From Leptospiraceae bacterium (GTDB taxonomy: Bacteria > Spirochaetota > Leptospiria > Leptospirales > Leptospiraceae), in contig JADJSX010000023.1 in assembly GCA_016711485.1 (NCBI GenBank), positions 186,001 to 250,000 on the forward strand: a stretch of DNA of 64,000 nt, read 5' to 3'. This document shows, in pieces, positions 17,008 through 26,045 of the stretch (the stretch's first letter is position 1; every line of letters begins with the position of its first letter). The notes under the pieces are model-generated. The model was not told the origin of the DNA, made no database searches, and was given only the letters and a program-made list of their open reading frames with translations. A program made the translations under genes and the position numbers.

Positions 17008-18405
17008 ATGAATATTTATATGATTGGAATTGGTGGAATTGCCATGGGAAATCTGGCTTTCATGTTAAAACAAGCGGGGCACACAGTAAGTGGCTCAGAT
17101 CATAAACTCTATCCTCCGATGTCAGACAAACTAAAAGAATGGGGATTAAAAACACACGAAGGATTTAATGCGGCTAATCTCGGTCATCCTGAATTTGTCA
17201 TTGTTGGCAATGCAATCTCTAGGGGAAATCCAGAAGTAGAAGAAATGTTAAATCGTGGACTAGAATATATGAGTATGCCGCAAGCCATTGGTCATTTCTT
17301 TTTGAAAAACAAAAAAGTTATCGTAATAGCGGGAACACACGGAAAAACTACTACTACATTTTTAACGCATCATATTCTAAAAGAAGCAGGCTTAAAACCT
17401 GGATTATTTGCCGGTGGGATACGAAAGGATGGAAGTCCTGGATTTGAAATTGGAGATGGAGAATACTTTGTGATAGAGGGTGATGAATACGATTCAGCAT
17501 TTTTTGACAAAGGCTCTAAGTTTTTACATTACCGTCCTCATTTTTTAGTCATGACATCGCTTGACTTTGACCATGCAGATATATTTCCAAATCTAGACGC
17601 GATTAAAATAATGTTTAAGCGGTTACTCGTGCTTGTCCCGTCAAAAGGAAAAGTATTTTATTGGGCAGGATCAAAGAACTTGATCGAAATTTGTAAAAAT
17701 TTTAAACATGCGCCAGTCCTGAGTTACGAAGTTGGCAAAAAAGATTCCATACTTCGACTCATTACTAGTTCCAAATCACAAAAAGCAGTTTCTGTTAAAT
17801 CAGGAAAAGAATTGGATAGCCCGATGATTGGAATGCATAATTTTAGGAATACGGAAGTAGCGGCAAATGTATGTAAAGCGGCAGGACTTTCAGAAGAGAA
17901 AATTTTTAAAGGAATAGAAAGTTTTCCAGGTGTAAAGAGAAGACAGGATATTCTACATAAATCTTTAAATGCAATTGTAATGGAGGATTTTGCACATCAT
18001 CCAATCGCAATAGAAGAAACAGTCAAAGCGGTTAAGGAATCTTATCCGGGATATAAAATTATCAGTTTATTCGAACCAAGAAGTGCAACTTCCCATAGAA
18101 ATATATTCCAAAAAGAATTTGCGGAAAGTTTTAAAAAATCGGACATTGTAATTGTGACAGAAGTATTTAACCTAAACAAGGTAGATAAAAAAGCAAGACT
18201 AAATGTAAAAAAATTAATCAAAGAGATTCCAAGTAAATCCAAAATCAAAAAAGCAATTTATGCCAAAGATTCAAATGAATTACTTGTCAAATTAGAAAAA
18301 GAACTAAAAGATTTTGCTAAAGAAAAAGTTCTAATTCTTGCGATGTCTAATGGAGCATTCGGCGGGATTTATCCAACATTAATTGAAATGGTGAATAAAA
18401 AATAA
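17008..18405 (+). CDS. mpl: UDP-N-acetylmuramate:L-Ala-gamma-D-Glu-meso-Dap ligase Mpl
   Basis: Mpl recycles cell-wall tripeptide by joining it to UDP-MurNAc. The 465-residue protein starts with the Rossmann MIGIGGIAMGNLAFMLKQAG, has the Mur ligase ATP loop GTHGKTTTTFL, the central EGDEYDSAFFDKGSKFLHY and TSLDFDHADIFPNLDAI typical of Mpl rather than MurC, and the C-terminal MEDFAHHPIAIEETVKAVKE followed by SLFEPRSATSHRNIF. The DFDHAD motif and the overall length fit the family. An upstream Yip1-like gene is coupled. The following 200 bases contain a palindromic repeat, then pheS. Confidence 0.93.
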   Translation: MNIYMIGIGGIAMGNLAFMLKQAGHTVSGSDHKLYPPMSDKLKEWGLKTHEGFNAANLGHPEFVIVGNAISRGNPEVEEMLNRGLEYMSMPQAIGHFFLKNKKVIVIAGTHGKTTTTFLTHHILKEAGLKPGLFAGGIRKDGSPGFEIGDGEYFVIEGDEYDSAFFDKGSKFLHYRPHFLVMTSLDFDHADIFPNLDAIKIMFKRLLVLVPSKGKVFYWAGSKNLIEICKNFKHAPVLSYEVGKKDSILRLITSSKSQKAVSVKSGKELDSPMIGMHNFRNTEVAANVCKAAGLSEEKIFKGIESFPGVKRRQDILHKSLNAIVMEDFAHHPIAIEETVKAVKESYPGYKIISLFEPRSATSHRNIFQKEFAESFKKSDIVIVTEVFNLNKVDKKARLNVKKLIKEIPSKSKIKKAIYAKDSNELLVKLEKELKDFAKEKVLILAMSNGAFGGIYPTLIEMVNKK

Positions 18406-18495
18406 AATATTACCAGGCGAAGGCGGAGGTCGCGAATACCTGGAGCGAAGGGTGGAATAAACACAGATGAACACGGATTTAAGAAGATGCCTTAT

Positions 18496-18594
18496 TGTCA
18501 TCCCCAAATTCTTTTATCGGGGACTCTAGATGTTGAGATTCCCGATATCGCTTGGCGGTAGTGGCGATAGCGGGTAGGAAACTCGGGAATGACA
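18496..18594. repeat. Palindromic repeat between mpl and pheS
   Basis: The ends TGTCATCCCC (18496-18505) and CGGGAATGACA (18584-18594) are inverted, with an inner pair CCCGATATCGC and GCGATAGCGGG. It lies in a 214-base gap that holds no gene. Its G+C looks higher than the surroundings. It resembles small dispersed palindromes seen in many bacteria. Confidence 0.6.
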
Positions 18595-18619
18595 CCGAAC
18601 TAAATTAAAAGGAAAGATT

Positions 18620-19647
18620 ATGAATTTACTAGATGAATTAAATGCAATATTAAAGGAAGCAAAAGAAGTGTTACCCACTTCAAAATCAGAAGCAGACCTC
18701 GATACAAATAAAAATTTATTTGTAGGAAAAAAAGGAAAACTCACTGGTGTAATGAAAGGTTTGGGAGCACTGAGTCCGGAAGAAAAAAAGACAATAGGCG
18801 CAAGAGCAAACGAAGTATCAAAAGAAGTAGAAGAATTAGTTGTTTCACTCAAACAAAAATCAAACTTGATTTTTATGAAAACGAACTCAAAAACGAGCAA
18901 TTTGATGTATTAAGACCTTTGGCGGACAAAGAAATCGGAAGTCTACACCCTCTTAGCCGCATCCAATATGAGGTAGAAGATATTTTTACGTCTATGGGAT
19001 TTCAAATCATGGACGGTCCTGAAGTAGAAACTGACTATAATAACTTCGAAGCACTTAATTTTACAGCCGATCACCCCGCGCGCGATATGCAGGATACCTT
19101 CTACACTAAGGATGGAAATCTACTTCGCACCCACACTTCGGCGATTCAAGTCCGTGCCTTACGCAATCTAAAACCACCGTTTCGTATCATCGCACCGGGT
19201 CGTGTGTTTCGCTATGAAGAGGTTGACGCATCGCATGAAAATACATTTTATCAAATCGAAGGTATGGTAATCGATAAGGACGTTTCAACGGCTAATCTCA
19301 TTTATACCATGAATGTTCTCTTAACTGAAATTTTTAAACGAGAAGTAAAGGTTCGCCTTCGCCCCGGTTACTTCCCATTTGTCGAACCAGGTTTTGAATT
19401 AGACATTTCCTGTATGGTTTGTGGTGGGAGTGGTTGTTCGGTTTGTAAACATTCTGGTTGGGTCGAGTTACTCCCTTGTGGTCTTGTGCATCCAAACGTA
19501 ATTCAGTTTGCCGGTCTTGATCCTAAAGTGTGGAAAGGTTTTGCTTTTGGTCTAGGTCTCGACCGCCTTGTTATGATGCGTTATGCGATTAACGATATTC
19601 GACATATCCATTCAGGGAATTTAAGGTTCTTGAAGCAGTTTGTGTGA
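18620..19647 (+). CDS. pheS: Phenylalanine--tRNA ligase alpha subunit, one frameshift
   Basis: PheS is the catalytic subunit of phenylalanyl-tRNA synthetase. The N-terminal coiled coil is read in frame 2 (MNLLDELNAILKEAKEVLPT, then GALSPEEKKTIGARANEV), and the catalytic core in frame 1 with class II motif 2 (FRIIAPGRVFRYEEVDASHE) and motif 3 (FAFGLGLDRLVMMRYAIND). The frame changes near the AAAAA at 18855-18859, where one missing base restores DFYENELKNEQFDVLRPLADK. The joined length of about 342 residues is normal. As an essential gene it is unlikely to be dead, so a sequencing error is favoured. AGGAAAG supports the ATG. pheT is not in this window. Confidence 0.92.
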
Positions 19648-19736
19648 TTGTTTGTAGAACTTAATTTTTACAGATTTGAATTTTACCTCTAAATATTTCC
19701 GCGCAATCTGAAATGATTTTTTATAGAGAGGATAAT

Positions 19737-20491
19737 CTATAGTTCCCAATAAACAAAGAATTCCCGATTTCCTGAAGCGCCTCGAATACCTGAATTACAA
19801 ATTCCATGAACTTTTGCATTTAATTCATGCCGTAGATACTTTATAATTTTCTTTAAGACTTGTAAGTGGACACGAGGATTTTTTACAATTCCTTTTTCTG
19901 TTTGATCGGGAAGGCATTCAAATTGTGGTTTAATTAAGCTTATTACTTCAAATTTTGTTTTGGGGGACTCTGTTTTTAGATTTTTTATTACTGGAAAAAT
20001 ATTCAAAAGGGAAATAAAACTCAAATCCATTACGAAAAACATATGTGAATATTTGTATTCCAAGTCTTCCCAAGAAAGTGCCTTTACATTAAAACGATCT
20101 TTTAATTTGACTTTGGGATTATTTTGGAGTCTACTCGCCATTTGCCCATAACCAACATCAAACGCAAAAACTTTCTCAGCTCCATTTCGTAAGATTACTT
20201 CTGTAAATCCGCCCGTTGACGCACCAAGGTCAACACAGATTTTGCCATCTACAGAAACTGAAAATGCTTTCAGTGCAGATTTTAATTTTAGTGCACCGCG
20301 GCTTACATATTCAGGTATACGATCAAGAACTTCGATTCTAGCATTCTTAGAAAACTTAAAACCTGCTTTTGTGATTTTTCTCCGTTTACGATTACGGAAC
20401 CGGATAGGATGAGAGAAAGTGTTTGCGACAAATTATTGTAAAGTTTGTGCTCTACGAAAATTGAATCGAATCTATTTTTTTCTTTCTGCAA
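19737..20491 (-). CDS. tlyA: TlyA-family rRNA methyltransferase, one frameshift
   Basis: TlyA proteins methylate 16S and 23S rRNA 2'-hydroxyls. The S4 RNA-binding domain (FDSIFVEHKLYNNLSQTLSL, then GSVIVNGEK) is read in one frame and the FtsJ-like methyltransferase in another (GKICVDLGASTGGFTEVIL, then FAFDVGYGQMASRL). The shift lies in the TTTT at 20367-20370 (AAAA on the coding strand): one extra A gives SQKAGFKFSKNARIEVLDRI, a normal TlyA linker. The joined length is about 251 residues, as expected. It overlaps the end of the ispA-type gene by 20 bases. The C-terminal part converges with pheS. A sequencing error is the simplest cause of the break. Confidence 0.9.
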
Positions 20492-21374
20492 TGTAGACCG
20501 GCAGGTTTTTAAAAAAGTGGGAATCCGAACTTTCTAAGTTTTTTGAAAGAGAAATGAGTTCTTCTTTGATTTCGTCACGAAGTTTTTTAGTTTTTTGCAT
20601 TCCATACAGAGAGGGATATGTTAATTTGCCGCTAGCTATATCTTTGCCAGGAGTTTTTCCTAACTCTTCAAATGAACCTTCTTCATCTATTATGTCATCC
20701 GTAATTTGAAATAGAAGTCCAATTTTATTTCCGTAGATTCTGAACGGATTTTCTTTAATTTGCCAATCTTCAGTTAATCGATTTCCGATTAGGAGGGACG
20801 CTACAATTAGAGCACCTGTTTTTTTATTATGTATAGAGTCTAACGTTTTTTCGTTAAACAAATTCGGATTGTTTTCTAGCTGTAAATCTTCCATTTGTCC
20901 GGAAACCATTCCGAATCCGCCGGCACCTTCGTGTAGAAGTTTTAAAATATCAATGAGTAATTCAGAGTCATTTGTTTTGAGTTGAGAAATAAGATAAAAT
21001 CCGTATGAATTTAATGCATCACCTGCAAGGATAGCTGTAGACTCGGAGAATTTTTTATGACAAGTTAATACACCTCGGCGATAGTCGTCATCATCCATTG
21101 CTGGAAGATCGTCATGTATTAGGGAATAGGTATGAATACACTCTAGTGCAGCTGCGGCATTTAATACATTTTCAGAAATATTTGGTCGAGAGCTTAGATA
21201 GGCAGAAATCGTTAGAACAGGACGAAGTCGTTTTCCTCCTGCCCGTAGGCTGTAAATAGAAGCCTCTGCTAGAATTGAATGAAAATTTTTTTTGAAATCT
21301 GGGAACACTGCATCTTCAAAAAAAGTTTCAATAAATTCTTTTCGTTCGTTAAATAAATCTAAGAAATATTCCAT
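20472..21374 (-). CDS. ispA: Polyprenyl synthetase (farnesyl diphosphate synthase type)
   Basis: A 300-residue trans-isoprenyl diphosphate synthase that condenses isopentenyl and allylic diphosphates, supplying precursors for quinones, undecaprenyl phosphate and heme O. It has RAGGKRLRPVLTI, the first aspartate-rich motif as DDLPAMDDDDYRRG, and the second as QITDDIIDEEGS. The insert of two residues between the first aspartates of motif one (DDxxxxD) is typical of bacterial FPP and GPP synthases, so short-chain products are likely. It lies after ndk and overlaps tlyA by 20 bases, an arrangement like the common ispA-tlyA link. Confidence 0.92.
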   Translation of the reverse strand: MEYFLDLFNERKEFIETFFEDAVFPDFKKNFHSILAEASIYSLRAGGKRLRPVLTISAYLSSRPNISENVLNAAAALECIHTYSLIHDDLPAMDDDDYRRGVLTCHKKFSESTAILAGDALNSYGFYLISQLKTNDSELLIDILKLLHEGAGGFGMVSGQMEDLQLENNPNLFNEKTLDSIHNKKTGALIVASLLIGNRLTEDWQIKENPFRIYGNKIGLLFQITDDIIDEEGSFEELGKTPGKDIASGKLTYPSLYGMQKTKKLRDEIKEELISLSKNLESSDSHFFKNLPVYIAERKK

Positions 21375-21458
21375 TAGGAAATTCTGATTGGTCTTCTCAC
21401 GATTAGTAGAGACAGGTTTAAACCTACCTGCCTCTACTTTCAGGATGAACGGCTAATA

Positions 21459-21875
21459 TTAATTAACCAGTTCAAACCCTTTGAAGAAAAAGGTGATTTC
21501 TGAGTTTGCGTTTTCATCGGAATCAGAACCATGAACTGAGTTTGCTCCTTTGCTTTCAGCATACAGTGCGCGAATAGTTCCTGGAGCTGCTTCTTTAGGA
21601 TCTGTTGCCCCGATTACTTCTCGCCAATGAGCAACAGCATTTTCACGCTCTAGAGCTGCAACGATAACTGGACTTGCTGACATATCTTTGCAAAGTTCTC
21701 CGTAGAAAGGACGCGCTGCATGCACTTTGTAAAATTCTTTTGCATCATTCTCGGATAGTTTGATATATTTTAATCCAAGAATCTTGAATCCTTCTTTCTC
21801 AATGCGAGCAATAATTTCGCCCGCGTGTCTGTTTCGGACTGCGTCCGGTTTTATCATTATAAATGTTCTAGACAT
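21459..21875 (-). CDS. ndk: Nucleoside diphosphate kinase
   Basis: A 138-residue NDK, which transfers the gamma phosphate between nucleoside triphosphates and diphosphates. The N-terminal TFIMIKPDAVRNRHAGEIIARIEK, here split, is diagnostic, and the catalytic histidine is His115 in ANSVHGSDSDENANSEI. The C-terminal FFFKGFELVN is complete. A strong AGAGGAAA precedes the ATG. It is preceded by coaD by 13 bases and followed, after 84 bases, by the polyprenyl synthetase gene. Confidence 0.97.
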   Translation of the reverse strand: MSRTFIMIKPDAVRNRHAGEIIARIEKEGFKILGLKYIKLSENDAKEFYKVHAARPFYGELCKDMSASPVIVAALERENAVAHWREVIGATDPKEAAPGTIRALYAESKGANSVHGSDSDENANSEITFFFKGFELVN

Positions 21876-21888
21876 TTCTTTTCCTCTT

Positions 21889-22389
21889 TTATTTTAATTC
21901 TTTAAATTTATTCAATAATGCTTCATTTATGAATTCATGGACATGACCTGCTACACTACGACCATGTCTTGCTACTTCTTTTACGATACTCGATGATACA
22001 AACGAGTTTTCCCCTGAAGCCATAAAAAATACAGTTTCTAACTCAGGAGCTAATTTTTTATTCATTAAGGATATTGCATATTCATAGTCAAAGTCGGTTA
22101 CTGCTCGTAATCCTCTGATGATTGCACTTGCACCTCTTTGTTCACAGAAGTCAACTGTAAGTCCACTAAATGTGGCAACTTCAAGTCGACTTTCATCAAT
22201 TCCTAAATCTTTAATGACTCGATGAATTAAATCGAGTCGCTCGTCAATACTGAAAAGGGATTGTTTTTTTGAATTGGTGGCGACTGCAATTATGACTTGA
22301 TCAAATAAACTTAGAGCACGTTTAGCTATATCAATATGCCCGTTTGTCATAGGGTCAAAAGCACCGGGGTAAATAGCGAGCTTTCTCAT
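21889..22389 (-). CDS. coaD: Phosphopantetheine adenylyltransferase
   Basis: CoaD makes dephospho-CoA from phosphopantetheine and ATP. The 166-residue protein starts MRKLAIYPGAFDPMTNGHID with the T/HxGH nucleotidyltransferase motif as TNGH, followed by QVIIAVATNSKKQSLF and the C-terminal ENSFVSSSIVKEVARHG, where ISSTxVR is the usual form. Length is standard. Its ATG lies two bases after the stop of argG, so translation is likely coupled. ndk follows after 13 bases. Confidence 0.96.
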   Translation of the reverse strand: MRKLAIYPGAFDPMTNGHIDIAKRALSLFDQVIIAVATNSKKQSLFSIDERLDLIHRVIKDLGIDESRLEVATFSGLTVDFCEQRGASAIIRGLRAVTDFDYEYAISLMNKKLAPELETVFFMASGENSFVSSSIVKEVARHGRSVAGHVHEFINEALLNKFKELK

Positions 22390-22391
22390 GA

Positions 22392-23600
22392 TTATTTTCT
22401 GAGTCGCGCCGTTTCTTTAGTTGGAAGACCGTAGATATTAATAAATCCTTCCGCATCAAATTGATTGTAAAGTTCTTCTTTTTCAAAAGTTGCCATTTCG
22501 TGACTATAGAGAGATACGGAAGACTTTCTGCCGGCTACTGTGCAGTTGCCTTTGTATAATTTGACTTTAACCGTTCCAGTTACATATCTTTGTGTTTCTG
22601 CAATGTATGCTCTCATTGCTTTCATTTTGTTAGAGAACCAGTGGCCGTTATAAATTAGTCTAGCAAACTCGCCAGAAAAATCATCCTTTTGGTGTTGTGT
22701 GTCACGATCCAAAGTAATGGACTCTAAATCACGATGTGCGATATGTAAGATTGTTCCACCAGGAGTTTCGTATACACCACGAGATTTTATTCCGACTAAT
22801 CGATTTTCTACAATGTCAACTCGACCGATTCCATTTTCTCCACCGGTTTTGTTTAAAAATTCCATTACCTCAAGCGGATTCATGCGTTTGCCATTAACCG
22901 CTACACAATTTCCTTCTTCAAAATCCAATTCTAAATAAGTCGGCGAATCCGGAGCTTTTTCGGGAGATACGGAAAGTAAAAACATTTCCGGATCAGGTTC
23001 TTTATAAGGATCTTCTAATATTCCACCTTCAAAAGATAAGTGGAGTAAATTTCTGTCCATAGAATACGGCTTAGCGGCAGTAACCGGAACAGGGATTCCT
23101 TTTTTCTTTGCGTATTCAATTAAATCAGTGCGACCTTTAAACTCCCATGTTCTCCAAGGAGCGATTATTTGTAGAGAAGGGGCTAATGCCTTGAAACCTA
23201 ACTCAAATCGAACTTGGTCATTGCCTTTTCCTGTAGCTCCATGTGAGAATGCGTCTGCTTTTTCCGCAAGAGCGACATCTACCATTGCTTTTGCAATGAT
23301 TGGGCGAGCAAGAGACGTGCCTAATAGATAACGCATTTCATAAATGGCAGACCCTTGAATAGCAGGGAAAATAAAATCTCGAGCAAATTCGAGACGTAAG
23401 TCTTGGATGTAGACTTTGGAAGCACCAGTTTGAATGCCTTTATCTTCAAGACCTGTCAGTTCTTCTTTTTGGCCGACATCTGCACAAAAAGCTATGACTT
23501 CACAGCCGTAAGTGTCCTTTAACCAAGCTAGGATTACGGATGTATCCAAACCACCAGAGTAAGCGAGTACGATTTTTTTGGGGGAAAATTCCTTCTTCAT
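22392..23600 (-). CDS. argG: Argininosuccinate synthase
   Basis: ArgG joins citrulline and aspartate with ATP in arginine synthesis. The roughly 402-residue protein has the PP-loop AYSGGLDTSVILAWLKDTYG, then ATGKGNDQVRFELGF, and RNLLHLSFEGGILEDP in the substrate-binding part, with a normal C-terminus. I take the ATG at 23600; the in-frame TTG at 23612 adds four residues and neither has a clear ribosome site. It is the first gene of a minus-strand run argG-coaD-ndk-ispA-tlyA, preceded by a palindromic repeat region of 240 bases in which its promoter presumably lies. Confidence 0.95.
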   Translation of the reverse strand: MKKEFSPKKIVLAYSGGLDTSVILAWLKDTYGCEVIAFCADVGQKEELTGLEDKGIQTGASKVYIQDLRLEFARDFIFPAIQGSAIYEMRYLLGTSLARPIIAKAMVDVALAEKADAFSHGATGKGNDQVRFELGFKALAPSLQIIAPWRTWEFKGRTDLIEYAKKKGIPVPVTAAKPYSMDRNLLHLSFEGGILEDPYKEPDPEMFLLSVSPEKAPDSPTYLELDFEEGNCVAVNGKRMNPLEVMEFLNKTGGENGIGRVDIVENRLVGIKSRGVYETPGGTILHIAHRDLESITLDRDTQHQKDDFSGEFARLIYNGHWFSNKMKAMRAYIAETQRYVTGTVKVKLYKGNCTVAGRKSSVSLYSHEMATFEKEELYNQFDAEGFINIYGLPTKETARLRK

Positions 23601-23661
23601 TTCAAGAGTCAAATTAACGGGAAAGGGTTTTCTGACAATGAAGTTTTAAAAGGGAGAACAT

Positions 23662-23845
23662 CCGAAATAGTCGGAAATATTACACAAATTCGAGCGAAAG
23701 GGGATGACTCGGCGTCATGAATTTGTGTAATCCGAAATCGATCATTGATTTAAAATCCAAATAAATTTTAGCCGGCAAATTCATGACGGGAGAGGAATAC
23801 CCGGTCGGCGATAAATTACGATTTTGCCGCCGATTCGCCCAAGGA
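23662..23845. repeat. GC-richer palindromic region upstream of argG
   Basis: The arms ATTACACAAATTC (23679-23691) and GAATTTGTGTAAT (23719-23731) form a 13-bp stem. A second pair, CGTCATGAATTT at 23713 and AAATTCATGACG at 23777, overlaps it, and CCGGC/GCCGG blocks follow. No gene was found. It looks like a small dispersed palindrome rather than a terminator. Confidence 0.5.
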
Positions 23846-23850
23846 AAATT

Positions 23851-24516
23851 TTAGTTAATATCGATTCTTACGCGGAGTTTCTTTTTTTTGAAGTGAATGA
23901 ATTTATCAGGACGAAATCGACTTAGTTCAAATTCATAAACTCGATTGTGGACGAGTAGGTTTGGTTCAAATGCAATTTGTAAACTACGTGTGCTTTTATA
24001 AGTTCCAATTCCATTACAACATTCACAATAAATATTGGAGCCTAGGCATTCGGGGCAGAGGATTCTAACAGTTAACGGAATTTTTACGAATATTTTTTGA
24101 GTGGATTCTACTTTTTTGATTATTAAGTCGATGTCGTGGTTAAGCCCTGTATACTTCGCACGGTCTTTTTTTCTGAATCCGGCGCGGAGAAGTCCCCTGC
24201 GGGCAAGAAATGTCATGGAGGTAGTATAGATTAGCCGCTCTTGCGGGAGGATAAAATGTTTTTTCGATTTCTCTGTGTTAGCCTTAACAGAAATATTTTT
24301 GAGATAGGCTTTATCGTAGGCTTCGCGGAATTCACCGCTTAATACTTGGTATGCGGCAAGAAGATGTTGGAACTTTTCTACTTGACCTGTTTTTTTGTTG
24401 TCAGGGTGAAATACTTTTGCCAATTCTCGGTAGTATTTTTTTATTACGTCCGGGCTACTTCCGAACGGCAGATTTAACACTGCATAGTAGTCTGGAAATT
24501 GGGTGAGAGTTGACAT
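23851..24516 (-). CDS. DnaJ-domain protein with a cysteine-rich C-terminal region
   Basis: A 221-residue protein. Residues 8-68 are a J domain with HPD at residues 37-39 (YYRELAKVFHPDNKKTG), so it should stimulate an Hsp70 ATPase. The middle is basic and unassigned. Residues about 165-200 hold CPECLGSNIYCECCNGIG, close to one zinc-finger unit of DnaJ (CXXCXGXG). It lacks the glycine-rich linker and the four-repeat zinc domain of true DnaJ, so it is a specialised co-chaperone. It follows the adenylate cyclase gene by about 40 bases on the minus strand and may share its transcript. Confidence 0.85.
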   Translation of the reverse strand: MSTLTQFPDYYAVLNLPFGSSPDVIKKYYRELAKVFHPDNKKTGQVEKFQHLLAAYQVLSGEFREAYDKAYLKNISVKANTEKSKKHFILPQERLIYTTSMTFLARRGLLRAGFRKKDRAKYTGLNHDIDLIIKKVESTQKIFVKIPLTVRILCPECLGSNIYCECCNGIGTYKSTRSLQIAFEPNLLVHNRVYEFELSRFRPDKFIHFKKKKLRVRIDIN

Positions 24517-24556
24517 GGTATAATTATCGGTTTATTTATTTTCTGAATTGATAATT

Positions 24557-25888
24557 TCATTTTCTAAGTGAGTTGTACAAGTTTAAAAATGTATCATTGG
24601 GAGTTATTCCTAAACCGTCCAAGGAGAGTTCGGGTCGAATCTGTTTTAAAAAATACATATCTACAAATCCTTTGTTTTTTGCTGAGATTTTCCCTCTATA
24701 TTCGCAAATGAAAAAATCTTTTACTCTATCAAATACTGTTTGTGATATATTGACTTCTCCTATGGCTCCGCTAGATTCTAGCCTACTTGCAGTATTTACT
24801 GCATCACCCCAAATATCGTAGGCGAATTTTTTTTCTCCGATCACGCCTGCAATGACCGGTCCTGAGTGGATACCAATTCTTAGATCCCAAAATTCAAAAC
24901 CGAGAGAATCTTTGAGATTCTTAATTTCCTTCATAAAAATCTTTAACTCTAATGCAGCTAGGCAGGCATCTATCGGATGAGTATTATTTTTGACTGGAAG
25001 TCCACCTGCGCACATATAGCTATCGCCTATCGTTTTAAGTTTTTCTAAATTAAATTTTTCGATTACTTGGTCAAACTTTCTAAAACTTGTATCTAGAGTT
25101 TTTATTAAATCTTTCGGAGACATTGTTTCTGCAATTTTTGTAAATCCATGAAAGTCTGTAAATAATATGGTTACGTTTTCATATAGAACTGGTTGAACAA
25201 ATCCGTTGTCCTTTAATTCTTCGGCAACTTTAGAGGGTAAAATATTTAGTAATAGTTTTTCACTTCTGTTTTTCTCAATTTCTGAAAGATTCACCATTTC
25301 CTTTAGTTTTAAATTTAATTCTAAATTTGCTTGTCCAATGAATTTGATTGAGTTGTACAAACCGTAGACTGTAAGGAGTAATAGGAAAAAGGAAATGAAA
25401 TAAGTAAATAAATTTCTATTTTTTTCAAAGTTCAAATAATTTACATAAGGAAATAATTCAGAATAAGTTCCCAATAATAACAAAAAATAAAGTAATAACG
25501 ATACATAAATTAAATACTTCGCTTGAAACGTGTCTGGGGAAAAAAGAGTACTAATTACAATTAAACAAATGAGAATGCCGGTAAATGTTGAATTGCCTCC
25601 GCCAGTTAGATAAATTAAAATAAATACGGCAATTAAATCAGAAGTAGCAGGCAGATAAGGCAAAAATTTAAATTTTTTGTAGTTAAAAACAAAAAAATAC
25701 TCTAAACATAACCAAACGATCGAATACAGTAGGATTCCGAAAGAAATGTTTTTAAATAAAGGTAATTCATCCGGGATTAGATAGTATATAGAAAGATTCC
25801 CGAGTAACCTCGCTAGGTTTGGTATGATAGCCTTTTTTTGATTCGCTACTCCCTGTTCTGTATCAATTTGATTATCGAATTGTTTCAT
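24557..25888 (-). CDS. Membrane class III adenylate cyclase
   Basis: A 443-residue protein with about six N-terminal membrane helices (residues 25-190), a short linker helix (NLELNLKLKEMVNLSEIEK) and a C-terminal class III cyclase domain (about 225-420). The metal-binding aspartates are in TILFTDFHGFTKIA and TIGDSYMCAGG. The substrate positions are Lys before TIGDSYM and Asp in AYDIWGDAVNTASRLE, the adenylate-type pair. Both the metal-binding and adenine-binding residues are therefore present, so activity is likely. A DnaJ-like gene follows. A second cyclase of a different subclass lies at 37711-39036. Confidence 0.93.
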   Translation of the reverse strand: MKQFDNQIDTEQGVANQKKAIIPNLARLLGNLSIYYLIPDELPLFKNISFGILLYSIVWLCLEYFFVFNYKKFKFLPYLPATSDLIAVFILIYLTGGGNSTFTGILICLIVISTLFSPDTFQAKYLIYVSLLLYFLLLLGTYSELFPYVNYLNFEKNRNLFTYFISFFLLLLTVYGLYNSIKFIGQANLELNLKLKEMVNLSEIEKNRSEKLLLNILPSKVAEELKDNGFVQPVLYENVTILFTDFHGFTKIAETMSPKDLIKTLDTSFRKFDQVIEKFNLEKLKTIGDSYMCAGGLPVKNNTHPIDACLAALELKIFMKEIKNLKDSLGFEFWDLRIGIHSGPVIAGVIGEKKFAYDIWGDAVNTASRLESSGAIGEVNISQTVFDRVKDFFICEYRGKISAKNKGFVDMYFLKQIRPELSLDGLGITPNDTFLNLYNSLRK

Positions 25889-26045
25889 ATACTTAATAGA
25901 AGTAATAATCCTATCTGTCTTTATGACAAGAAAAATTAATCTAAATAGGGTTAACTTTAAAATTGAAATTCAATACGGGAAGGTCTCTGTAAATTGGAAT
26001 TGACAAAGTTGATTCGAAAGAATCATTCTATTTCAGAGAAATCGC

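Noticed and set aside
19737..20141. Stand-alone methyltransferase
   Set aside because: Upstream sequence in the same frame continues the FtsJ-like fold and joins to the S4 domain by one added base, so it is the end of tlyA.
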